Origin: JAJRZL01 sp964557855
GTDB lineage: Bacteria > Zixibacteria > MSB-5A5 > GN15 > FEB-12
Assembly: GCA_964557855.1 (NCBI GenBank)
Contig: CAZLBP010000004.1
Coordinates: 1 to 64,000, forward strand
Direction: 5' to 3'
DNA: 64,000 bases
In this document: piece after piece, positions 42,812 to 51,125 of the stretch
Numbering within the stretch: position 1 is the stretch's first letter
How the letters are laid out: each line of letters starts with the position of its first letter
Position numbers and translations under genes: made by a program
The notes under the pieces: model-generated
Seen by the model: only the letters and a program-made list of their open reading frames with translations
Database searches by the model: none
What the model was told of the DNA's origin: nothing

Positions 42812-43738
42812 ATGGCAGTAAAAGCCAACATAGAGAAACTTTTCGTGTACCTGGATGCTTTCGAGAGTCAACCGGCGGCTTTTGAAACACAGGCGTTCAT
42901 CCAGACGTACAACGGCGTTCGCGCGGTCTTCAGAGTCCTTCGCGAACAGCGGGATCAGGCAGTCGAGGTTGACTACACGTTTCTGGACTTCATCAAACAG
43001 GTGCCCCTGACGGCATCCGATTTGAGAGAGATCACCGTCCAGATTCTCATTTGCTACTTTGAAGCTGAAGCTGACGTTGACGGACGGACCAATCAGTCAT
43101 ACAGCTATTGTCGCGGCCAGCGCCCGGTGAAGCAGGATGTACCGTATATCGAAGAGAAGCTGGCGCCTCTCCTGTTCCGTGAACGCGCTCTAAACAACAA
43201 TGAACAATTGCACGGCTTCATGCTCGATGAGATATGTGCTTTTTTGAATACCCACGGCCGGTCTCTGAAGGCGGATCTGACACCGGAAGAATTCGATCGT
43301 TTGAAGGATCCGATCAAGATGCTCGTGCTGGCGCGTCGCCGGCATCAGTTCGGCACCGCCCTCCTGAATGATCGCTCCTCGCTGGAGTTCGATTTACATC
43401 GGGTTAACGCCTTCCACAAGCTCGGCAGCAAGAATCGCGCTTTTGAACAGTACTTCAAGAACTGGAATTACCTCTACAAACCGTCTTTCTGGACCCGCGT
43501 GAAAACCACCATAACAGAACTGGGCGGCAAGGGGAGAGGCATCTTCTCGAGTTTCCGCTACACTCGTCTCGTGTTTTCGCAGCGGGGACCGGCCTTCGTG
43601 AAGTACGTGGTGTTTATCGTGTTCTGGATCGTGTTGGCTATACTCGTTCCCAGGTGGTGGCTGGAGCATGATGACAGTCAATTGCAGAAGATGAACCAGC
43701 GAGTCCAAAATGTCGGCCAACACGTAAGTGAGAGATAA
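42812..43738 (+). CDS. TssL-like membrane protein of the T6SS (divergent)
   Basis: 308 aa. A soluble helical domain of about 260 residues precedes a single transmembrane helix at 264-283 (KYVVFIVFWIVLAILVPRWW), leaving a short tail of ~25 residues. This topology, and the position between tssK and the GTPase, fit TssL/DotU, which has a cytoplasmic helical bundle and one C-terminal helix. The sequence itself lacks the DotU features I would recognise, and it is longer than the usual ~200-230 residue DotU core without an OmpA tail. The call rests on context and topology. Confidence 0.55.
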   Translation: MAVKANIEKLFVYLDAFESQPAAFETQAFIQTYNGVRAVFRVLREQRDQAVEVDYTFLDFIKQVPLTASDLREITVQILICYFEAEADVDGRTNQSYSYCRGQRPVKQDVPYIEEKLAPLLFRERALNNNEQLHGFMLDEICAFLNTHGRSLKADLTPEEFDRLKDPIKMLVLARRRHQFGTALLNDRSSLEFDLHRVNAFHKLGSKNRAFEQYFKNWNYLYKPSFWTRVKTTITELGGKGRGIFSSFRYTRLVFSQRGPAFVKYVVFIVFWIVLAILVPRWWLEHDDSQLQKMNQRVQNVGQHVSER

Positions 43739-43761
43739 AAAAACAGGCAGCTTAGTATACG

Positions 43762-45987
43762 ATGCAACTGGCAAAACTACTGAAGTTCGGTAAGAAAGGG
43801 GCCAAGATGGCCCCCAAAAGAGGCGCCAAGAAGGCCGACACCGGTTTCTCCTGGCCCCCGGGGCTCCGAATCGGCGTATACGGCCACAGCAATTCCGGAA
43901 AGTCCACGTATTTCACCGTATTAAACGAAGACTGCAAGAGGATTTCGAGCGACCTTCAAATCTCCGTGACCGACAACGTCACCGCCGGAGAGTTTCTGGC
44001 CAATTATCGGAAGATCTGGGGATTCGGCACCCATGAGGGACCGGGGACACGGGTCGATCTGAAGGAAGAGCGATCTTTCCCTGACAGGACATCAGCCGAC
44101 AAGGTACTTCAGTTCACCGTCATTGTGGATCGGGATAAGAAACTGCCGGTCGTGACGTATGATTATCCGGGCGACGCGGTGTCGATCTCCAAGTCCAACG
44201 AATACAGCGACAAAGTGGCCGACTTCATGCTCCAATGCGACGGCATACTGTTTTTCTTCGATCCAAAAACACTGTCAGCCGAACTGGAATGCCAGGCGCA
44301 CGTGGCGTCATTTGTCAATATGCTGGAGCAACTGGCGCCTTTGAGCAAGAGGCTGCCGATACCGGTGGCGCTTGTTGTTACCAAATCGGACACGCTGCCG
44401 GGTTTCAAGGGTGAAGTACAGGTCAAGCTGATCGGTGCGGAAGACGAACCCACTATAAGCGAGGACTACGACTTTTTTGTCCAGCGAGTACTAAGCAGTG
44501 ACAAAGTCGCTCGTAATCCGGAGTGGTCGCAGAGCGTTCGAGACCTGCTGGTTAAGCTGAGTGAATTCATTAAAGTGGCGGTAGGTCGGACTCTGGATTT
44601 CCAGATATTCTTCTCGTCCAATACCGGAGAAAAGCCCGAGAAGATCGGTGCCGAGGTGGGCCGGTCAATCTACAAGCCGCCCGAGAAACTCAATCCGCTC
44701 GGTGTCCGTGAGCCGTTCTACTGGATGCTCAACGCTATCATTCGCAATCGGCGTCTGGGTACGATGCGCAAGATAACGAAGTATGTGGCTGTTTTGAGTC
44801 TTATTTGGATTCTGCTCTTCTCCGGCCTGTATGCTCTTCACTTCAGCCTGCAGCTCAAGTGGGCTACATCGGTGGAGGACAAGTTTCTGGATCAACATAA
44901 CGACAATCCGGCCCTGACAACAGAGAGTGAGCGCAAGGAAATCAAGCGGGCCTACGAATCTTACAGGAACCGCTGGCTGCCCCGAATGATGTTTCAGGAA
45001 TACCGGGCTAAGGCAATCGAACTGGTCAATCTGTATCAAGATTTGCCGGTCAACACCTCTCAGTTCGGGGAACTGGAGAGCACACTAAACAGCTTCGCCG
45101 GAATCGTAAGCACTCCGTCCCGTTGGCCGGTTTTCCAACCGGGGGATACGGAACTGGTAGAAACGGGGCAATTTGCAACACTGGCCAACCGGCTTCGTTC
45201 ATTCGCGACCGGAGATTCGACTTCGGTGCTCTACCAGAGAGCAAAACGGGCTCTGGAGTACTGGAAACTTTTCAAACAGTGTGTCAAGAATAAGGATGAC
45301 AGGAGCAAATGGAATGTGCTGGCCGAACAGGTGAAGTATGATGAGACCAGTTACGGCCTGGACTTCAGTCCGCAAGAGAATGCCTTGGTTAACAGTCTGA
45401 AGGAAGCGATTGCCGGCAGCCAGAAAACGCAAGTGGAAACGGCCGACCCGGGACTAATAGTGAGTGAGTTCGAAGCCATGGCTCAGGAGATCAACGGCAA
45501 TCCCGATCCGACTTTTCGCCTCGATGATGCCGTGTCCCGGCTGCGGAGGTTCAAGAGCAGGCTTAATTCGTCCGAGTACCGAGATTATGTAGCGGCGATC
45601 GACAACTACATATCCGACGCCAAGTGGTTCGACAGAGAGAGAACGTACACGTATAAACTGGTGACCTGTCCTCCGGATGTTCATCTGCACGTCGATGTTG
45701 CGCCGTCGGGACAAGAGCCTTCCTGGTCAGTTGAAGAGCAAATCTGGCCGGGAGACAATCATACTCTGACCTGGAAACCGGGTGCAGATATTTATATAGC
45801 GTATCATGAGCCACACCTCTCCGGTGACGAATCCTGGGGCAAGTCCGCGATCGAAACCCGCGTGCTGGACAATAAGTATTCTCTGTTTGACATGGATGGT
45901 GAAGTAAGGTTTCTTAATACCGGTAAGACGGTAACATTCGGCTTTGCCGATCCAATTCGTGACAAACTGCCGAAATTGGAAAAGTAG
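43762..45987 (+). CDS. Short TssM-like membrane GTPase of the T6SS
   Basis: 741 aa, much shorter than canonical TssM (about 1100-1200). The N-terminus is a basic tail followed directly by a GTPase domain: P-loop GHSNSGKST (41-49), switch-like DYPG (134-137) and TKSD (207-210). One transmembrane helix at about 341-361 (YVAVLSLIWILLFSGLYALHF) leads to a ~380-residue periplasmic region that ends in a beta-rich domain. Canonical TssM has two helices before its GTPase domain; these are absent here. It would form the membrane channel core with the TssL-like protein. Identity as TssM is inferred from domain order and locus. Confidence 0.7.
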   Translation: MQLAKLLKFGKKGAKMAPKRGAKKADTGFSWPPGLRIGVYGHSNSGKSTYFTVLNEDCKRISSDLQISVTDNVTAGEFLANYRKIWGFGTHEGPGTRVDLKEERSFPDRTSADKVLQFTVIVDRDKKLPVVTYDYPGDAVSISKSNEYSDKVADFMLQCDGILFFFDPKTLSAELECQAHVASFVNMLEQLAPLSKRLPIPVALVVTKSDTLPGFKGEVQVKLIGAEDEPTISEDYDFFVQRVLSSDKVARNPEWSQSVRDLLVKLSEFIKVAVGRTLDFQIFFSSNTGEKPEKIGAEVGRSIYKPPEKLNPLGVREPFYWMLNAIIRNRRLGTMRKITKYVAVLSLIWILLFSGLYALHFSLQLKWATSVEDKFLDQHNDNPALTTESERKEIKRAYESYRNRWLPRMMFQEYRAKAIELVNLYQDLPVNTSQFGELESTLNSFAGIVSTPSRWPVFQPGDTELVETGQFATLANRLRSFATGDSTSVLYQRAKRALEYWKLFKQCVKNKDDRSKWNVLAEQVKYDETSYGLDFSPQENALVNSLKEAIAGSQKTQVETADPGLIVSEFEAMAQEINGNPDPTFRLDDAVSRLRRFKSRLNSSEYRDYVAAIDNYISDAKWFDRERTYTYKLVTCPPDVHLHVDVAPSGQEPSWSVEEQIWPGDNHTLTWKPGADIYIAYHEPHLSGDESWGKSAIETRVLDNKYSLFDMDGEVRFLNTGKTVTFGFADPIRDKLPKLEK

Positions 45988-46015
45988 TATGATGATAGGG
46001 AAGGGAAGGAAGCTT

Positions 46016-46555
46016 ATGGTGGTGAGAGATAGAATTCCGGTCCGATTCGGACCGTTCGCTCTGGCGACGATGGTCTGCTGCTTATTGTTCGCTCAGACCG
46101 GTTTGGCGAAGATTCAGATACCCAAAGGCAAGGAAGTCGTGGTCACGTTCGCACCCGGTATTGACGTTACGTCCAAGATGTTCAAAAAGGGTGATCCGAT
46201 ACCTATAGTACTCGATCAGCCTATTGATATCGGCGGCAAGATCCTGGTCAAGTCTGGAACGCCCGGCAAGGCCGTGGTCGTGGGGGCCGAGAAAGCCGGC
46301 AAGAGAGGCAAGCCGGGTATGATCCAGGTCGTGTTTGAAGAGCTGAAGCCGGATGGGCCTTTCCAGCTTACGGAAGGAGACTTCATCAAACTGGAGGCGG
46401 ATACTCTAACGGCCGAGGGCAAGGGGAAGAAGACGCTTTCGTGGATTCTGGGGTTCGGCTTTTTCATTAAGGGCGGGGAAGCCAGGATCGACGCCGGCCG
46501 GACATTTACGGTCAAAGTGGCTGAGAGCGTGTTCATGGACGAGCAGGGCCAGTAG
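46016..46555 (+). CDS. Exported protein at the end of the T6SS operon
   Basis: 179 aa from ATG 46,016 (MVVRDRIPVRFG), preferred over an in-frame ATG at 45,989 because GGAAGGA stands just before it. Signal peptide around FALATMVCCLLFAQTGLA, without a lipobox Cys, so periplasmic or outer-membrane, not a TssJ lipoprotein. The mature part is beta-rich (KEVVVTFAPGIDVTSKMFKKGDPIPIVLDQPIDIGGKILVKSGTPGKAVV) with Gly/Lys repeats and resembles small uncharacterised exported proteins. It lies 28 bases after the GTPase gene and before the operon terminator. It might replace TssJ functionally; that is speculation. Confidence 0.65.
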   Translation: MVVRDRIPVRFGPFALATMVCCLLFAQTGLAKIQIPKGKEVVVTFAPGIDVTSKMFKKGDPIPIVLDQPIDIGGKILVKSGTPGKAVVVGAEKAGKRGKPGMIQVVFEELKPDGPFQLTEGDFIKLEADTLTAEGKGKKTLSWILGFGFFIKGGEARIDAGRTFTVKVAESVFMDEQGQ

Positions 46556-46611
46556 AAATCGGCCGGCATGTGATGGAAGTGGGCCGTCCGAGCTACGCGA
46601 CAGGCTACTTG

Positions 46612-46645
46612 AAAAGCGGGAGACGGAAACGATCCTGCTTTTTTT
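46612..46645 (+). terminator. Rho-independent terminator of the T6SS operon
   Basis: AAAAGCGGGA (46,612-46,621) pairs with TCCTGCTTTT (46,633-46,642) through one G-T pair, with an 11-base loop and a T-tract to 46,645. It follows the last T6SS gene by 57 bases. Confidence 0.8.
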
Positions 46646-46801
46646 GTGGCGGTTATGCATGTATATTGGGAAATATACCGTTACTACAGTATTGGCAGCC
46701 GGTTTGCTCTAATTACTGATAGTTCGAAGCGTACAAGAATCTGTATATCGGCTAACTGGTGCGTCTGCCCCAAGTTAGTCCATAAACAACGGAGGGTCCG
46801 T

Positions 46802-49540
46802 ATGAGACTCGGCGATAAACGAATTGTGACTCTGACTGCAACACTTGCACTCTTTTTAATCTTCCTCTGGAGTATGCCTGTTTCAAGTTTGTCAGCAGAA
46901 AACAGGACCGCACTCTCACCTGGACATTATTCGCCAGGTAAGACGCTTAATCCTCAGCAACCGGTTTTTCTGGATAAGAACCATAAGACTGCCGGCAACA
47001 CCGCTCTTCAAGAACCGTCTCCGAAAGTCTCGGTCGTTTCAAACGGTATTTATGATCTGATTATATCTGACAGCAATGACGTCGATCCGGGCGTTTTCAC
47101 AATTCGGACCGGTCCTGAATACAGTCCTTCGGGAAAGAACATATTTTACGGGGCGGACAGTCTTGATCCGTGGACCAGTTATCTGACAGTGCGTTCTTAC
47201 ACTTCACAGACGAATTATATCTCGACTGCTTTCGTTGCCAGTCCCGGAGTCGAAGATACTGTTTACAATCTGGCTGTGCTGGGTCCGGTCGGAATTGTGA
47301 CCCATGTGGCCAATGGGTTTGTTACTACCTGGAGTTTTGAGAACCCAACTGCAGAAGAGAGTTTTGCCATTTTCCAGGAGACGATACTGGAAGGTTCAAC
47401 GCAACAGGACGCCCGCCTGCGGGTCACAACGACGGTTGAAAACACCGGGCCTGCTGCTGTGGATATCGGCATTCGCCATATGTGGGATTTGATGGTTGCA
47501 GACAACGATGCAGCCGTTTTTGCTGAGAGGATCCCCAACAAACTCTTTACGGATACGTTCCAGGAATGGGTGCCTCCGGCGTTCGAGGCGTACGAATTCA
47601 CCGACAATGCTTCGTTCCCAACTTTCCGCATATTTGGGTCTGCCAATGGGCCCACTTTTCCGATAGCGGTGACAGGACCTGATGTCCTGCAGTACGCTTC
47701 CTGGGCCGACCTCGACCGGAACCCCTTCGATTACACACCGATTCAAGACGCCGAAGCGGATGCTGCCGTAGCGTACATCTGGGGAGACCGATCCAGCCGA
47801 GCCATAACCCTGAATCCCGGCCAATCGAAGACAGTGACTGCTTATGTCTATACGCGCGCCCCGCAGTTTGTTGATCTGGAGGCGAGTATCATAGCCGATA
47901 CTATCACCGTTGGCGATCTGCTGGACTTCGATCTGAACGCCATTGGATCAATTCCCGGAGGGGAGATTTGTATCGAAGCAGTATCCATCTTGCCTGAGTT
48001 CGTCACGTTTAATGATACCTGCGGTCTGGGATCGGTTTCGGCGCGGGTTACGGCCGCCCCCGTTACCGTTGACGTCGGAAGCTATAATCTGATCTTCCGG
48101 GCCGTACTCGAGTCGGAGCTTGAAGACGTCGACACGGTTAGGCTCGTTGTGGAGGCGCCGCTGCTGGGCGAACCGCCGCAGTTTATCAGCCCGTCACCGT
48201 GTGGGTCGACCGTTAACGGCATAGTCGGCAGTGACTTGAGCATACAGGCGAGAGCAATCGACAACGGAACCAACAACGACGAAGTCACGATTATAGTGAG
48301 CGGCGGGTTGCCTCCGGGAGTTATGATTCCGCCGCCTGCTGTCGGCAATCCGGCTACTATGAATATCTCGATCTCTCCGACATTGGAACAGGTTGGAACA
48401 CACACTATTACACTGCTGGCCACCGATGCGCTTGATGAACTGGCCGACACCTGCGTGTTCGATCTCGTAATAAGCGCACCTGTCGGAGATTTTCAGATTG
48501 ATTTACCCAGCACCGTCCCCAGCCCTTATCCCGACTACTTGTATGACCGACCGATCAACGTCTGGTTCAACCAACCGTTAAGCCTGCTTTCGCTAACGAA
48601 CAGCGTGATTCTGACCAGCGCCAAAGGCAATAACATCACTGATTCGCTGCTCACCGTTTATAACTTCGGTGACCTGTTTTTCAGCATCGAGTTTCTGGGT
48701 CCCGGGCTGTTTGGAGAACATGAGTTCATTCCGCTCGATACTATTCGGGCTATTATCGACGCCAATCTCGAGAGCACCGACGGACAGCAACTGGACACAA
48801 CCATCACCCTGACATTTCTAATCGGCCCGGCCGTCTATCCGGGTGACACCGACAACAACGGTGTTGTCGATGAACGCGACGTACTGCCGTTGGGCATGTT
48901 CTGGGGCGAGACCGGTTTCGAGCGACCTGATTCTTTGGGCCTGTTGTGGGCCAAACAAGCCGCCCACCGTTTTGATGAATTGCGAGCGACGTATGCCGAT
49001 GCCGACGGTAACGGCGTTGTCGCCGACCTGGATATTTGCGGTATTACGGACAACTGGGGGAGGGATACGGCCGACATTGAGCTGGTTGATAATCCTGGTT
49101 ATTTAATCAATAATCCGGCCTTTAAGGGTCTGGGATCGGCAGTGTTGCAGGAAATGTACGCGGCGCTGATCGACTGTCCGGTGGAGACCAGCGGCAAGGC
49201 AGCGCTGCTGCAGATGTTTGCAACTATGCTCGAGAACTCAACGGAGTATGAAATCTTGCCTGATGAGTATACGTTGGAGCAGAACTACCCCAATCCGTTC
49301 AATCCGTCGACGACAATACGTTTCTCCCTGCTGGAAGACGGGTTAGTCCGACTGACCGTTTATAACGTAATGGGACAGGCGGTCAAGACACTGGCCGATC
49401 GCCATATAACCGCGGGGTCCCACGAGGTTACCTGGGACGGCAATGACCAGAGCGGTCGTACGGTATCCAGCGGTATCTATTTCTATCGTTTGGAGGCGGG
49501 GGACGTGGAGATGACAAAGCGGATGTTACTGTTGAAATAA
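46802..49540 (+). CDS. Large secreted protein with dockerin-like region and C-terminal sorting domain
   Basis: About 912 aa from ATG 46,802 (MRLGDKRIV) with ACGGAGG upstream; earlier in-frame starts lack a ribosome site and a signal peptide. A signal peptide (TLTATLALFLIFLWSMPVSSLSA) is followed by a domain of about 300 residues that I cannot name (DLIISDSNDVDPGVFTIRTGPEYSPSGKNIFYG), then Ig-like units, including VDTVRLVVEAP and PTLEQVGTHTITLLATDALDE. Calcium-type dockerin-like loops follow (DTDNNGVVDERDVLPLG, DADGNGVVADLDICG). The C-terminal 80 residues are an FlgD-like/type A sorting domain (YPNPFNPSTTIRFSL...VYNVMGQAVKTL...SGIYFYRL). Surface or extracellular role; no T9SS genes are in the window. 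Confidence 0.8.
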   Translation: MRLGDKRIVTLTATLALFLIFLWSMPVSSLSAENRTALSPGHYSPGKTLNPQQPVFLDKNHKTAGNTALQEPSPKVSVVSNGIYDLIISDSNDVDPGVFTIRTGPEYSPSGKNIFYGADSLDPWTSYLTVRSYTSQTNYISTAFVASPGVEDTVYNLAVLGPVGIVTHVANGFVTTWSFENPTAEESFAIFQETILEGSTQQDARLRVTTTVENTGPAAVDIGIRHMWDLMVADNDAAVFAERIPNKLFTDTFQEWVPPAFEAYEFTDNASFPTFRIFGSANGPTFPIAVTGPDVLQYASWADLDRNPFDYTPIQDAEADAAVAYIWGDRSSRAITLNPGQSKTVTAYVYTRAPQFVDLEASIIADTITVGDLLDFDLNAIGSIPGGEICIEAVSILPEFVTFNDTCGLGSVSARVTAAPVTVDVGSYNLIFRAVLESELEDVDTVRLVVEAPLLGEPPQFISPSPCGSTVNGIVGSDLSIQARAIDNGTNNDEVTIIVSGGLPPGVMIPPPAVGNPATMNISISPTLEQVGTHTITLLATDALDELADTCVFDLVISAPVGDFQIDLPSTVPSPYPDYLYDRPINVWFNQPLSLLSLTNSVILTSAKGNNITDSLLTVYNFGDLFFSIEFLGPGLFGEHEFIPLDTIRAIIDANLESTDGQQLDTTITLTFLIGPAVYPGDTDNNGVVDERDVLPLGMFWGETGFERPDSLGLLWAKQAAHRFDELRATYADADGNGVVADLDICGITDNWGRDTADIELVDNPGYLINNPAFKGLGSAVLQEMYAALIDCPVETSGKAALLQMFATMLENSTEYEILPDEYTLEQNYPNPFNPSTTIRFSLLEDGLVRLTVYNVMGQAVKTLADRHITAGSHEVTWDGNDQSGRTVSSGIYFYRLEAGDVEMTKRMLLLK

Positions 49541-49575
49541 CGCCGCCGGCTTGCTTTTGAAAACATCAAGTCTTC

Positions 49576-49616
49576 AAAAAACAGAAGGCAGGACCGATAC
49601 GGTCCTGCCTTCTGTT
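49576..49616 (-). terminator. Bidirectional terminator between convergent genes
   Basis: ACAGAAGGCAGGACCG (49,582-49,597), ATA, CGGTCCTGCCTTCTGT (49,601-49,616), a perfect 16-bp stem. A run of T (49,576-49,581) follows on the minus strand, so it best terminates the lipoprotein gene operon; it may also stop plus-strand transcripts. Confidence 0.88.
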
Positions 49617-49632
49617 GCTTGGTGTGGGTTCG

Positions 49633-51111
49633 CTATTGCACGAAATACTCGCTGAGTCGCAAACCTTCTTGTATCGGCGAGCCGGTTACTGTAAGTCCGG
49701 CTCCGACATAGCCCACTTCGGGAGAAAAATAGACATATATAACTTCAAATTGTGCTCTCTGCGGGTAACGCTGCGCTTTTGGCTGAACGGGATATAACAG
49801 CGAATGGGGATTTCCATCGGGTTGGACCGACACGGCCGGAAACGATTCGCTGTACACATAGCAGGAAAATGAGCCGGCCGGTGTAGAAATGGTCTGATCA
49901 GTGCTGACACATTCATATATATAGGTCTCTCCGAATTCCACGTCGACATACGACCACGAATCTCCAATGGCAGCCGGATACTTGGCCGCCAACTGGGGGT
50001 CGACAACCAGGGTGTCATTGAAGCTGTCGTAATACCCCATCGCCCACAAGCCCTCCTCGCCATTGCGCACCAATATGTAGCTGCTGCTCGGCGTGTTCAG
50101 ATCTTCGTACCAGTTCCAGTGCAGTACTTCGTAAGTCGTGCCGCTGTGGGTAATCATTTGTGAGCCGGTGATGCCAAGTGTTTGCTGTCCTACCGGTTCT
50201 CCGAGACTGTCGTACACATTGTAGACCCAGTAGTTGCCGACCTGCAGAGGGACCAGTTCCCCTACCGGCGGCGGCTCTGATGTCGTATCCGTCCCGAAAA
50301 CTACCATCGCCTCATCCGTAATCACGGTGCCGGCCGAGATCGGCTGATTAGCCGTATCGTACATTGTCAGGGCGCTGAAACTCGTGACCATAGTATCCAG
50401 CGGTAACGGAAATATCAGAGGTGTAAGAACTGTCAGATACACCGTTGCCAGGTCAGCGTTGCCGGAAATGTCTACGAGCGGTTCAAGCTGGCTGGTATTA
50501 CTAATGGCTACAGCCCACTGGTTGCTGGAAAGTACGGTATCGAACAGCAGTATTTCTCTTGAAGGGGGGAATGCCAGACGGACGCTGTCCATTCGCGGCA
50601 GCAGGCCTTGGAAATTGAGGCGAAACGAAATCTGATTCAAGTCCTCGATTCTATGAGCTTTAACATCGAAAGAAACAGGCTGTCCTGACTCGAAAGCCTG
50701 ATATCGCGGCGACAGGTTAACCAGTCGCGCCACCGGCAACAGCGTGATCTCGATTTCCGTAATCTGGTCTTGTACCACCGTTGCTGACGTCCGGCCGCTG
50801 TACACCGGTCGACTGGCTTCATCGACGGCCTGGGCAATGAACAGATTCTCTCCGGCCGGAACATCCACTTCAGCTGTTAGAAATCCCCCGATATAGCGCA
50901 TGAGGACGGTCGTATCGAAGGCGGCTCCTTGAACCGTGAGAAGATACCGATCGACCAACTGGACATACTCTTCGGCATTTTCGACATGCAGCTTGACGGC
51001 CAGATTGTTGCGCGAACCGGACGAGGTCGTGTCGTTTTCGCAGCCAAGGCCACCCAGGCCGGCGAGCATTGTTATCATGAGAAGACAGATAAGTCTATTC
51101 TTATAAGTCAT
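49633..51111 (-). CDS. Lipoprotein of the CsgG/kinase operon
   Basis: 492 aa. The signal and lipobox GLGC (Cys24) are followed by CENDTTSSGS, so it is lipid-anchored. The N-terminal part is a series of beta-rich segments (AVDEASRPVYSGRTSATVVQDQITEIEITLLPVARL, typical of carboxypeptidase-regulatory or Ig folds), and the middle has a cohesin-like pattern (ISFRLNFQGLLPRMDSVRLAFPP). The C-terminal half begins QVGNYWVYNVYDSLGEPV and ends SPEVGYVGAGLTVTGSPI, a form seen in other lipoproteins of unknown function. Last gene of the five-gene minus-strand operon, 14 bases from the barrel gene. AGGAGG precedes the start. Confidence 0.7.
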   Translation of the reverse strand: MTYKNRLICLLMITMLAGLGGLGCENDTTSSGSRNNLAVKLHVENAEEYVQLVDRYLLTVQGAAFDTTVLMRYIGGFLTAEVDVPAGENLFIAQAVDEASRPVYSGRTSATVVQDQITEIEITLLPVARLVNLSPRYQAFESGQPVSFDVKAHRIEDLNQISFRLNFQGLLPRMDSVRLAFPPSREILLFDTVLSSNQWAVAISNTSQLEPLVDISGNADLATVYLTVLTPLIFPLPLDTMVTSFSALTMYDTANQPISAGTVITDEAMVVFGTDTTSEPPPVGELVPLQVGNYWVYNVYDSLGEPVGQQTLGITGSQMITHSGTTYEVLHWNWYEDLNTPSSSYILVRNGEEGLWAMGYYDSFNDTLVVDPQLAAKYPAAIGDSWSYVDVEFGETYIYECVSTDQTISTPAGSFSCYVYSESFPAVSVQPDGNPHSLLYPVQPKAQRYPQRAQFEVIYVYFSPEVGYVGAGLTVTGSPIQEGLRLSEYFVQ

Positions 51112-51125
51112 TAGTACAATTCCTC

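Noticed and set aside
45944..46015. Earlier start for the exported protein after the TssM-like gene
   Set aside because: It overlaps the GTPase gene; ATG 46,016 has GGAAGGA and is followed directly by a signal peptide.
46646..46801. Earlier start for the large sorting-domain protein
   Set aside because: The segment starts right behind the T6SS terminator, lacks a ribosome site and would bury the signal peptide.
46802..49540. Type IX secretion system evidence
   Set aside because: The C-terminal NPFNPST sorting-like domain alone does not show a T9SS; no por/gld/spr genes are in the window.
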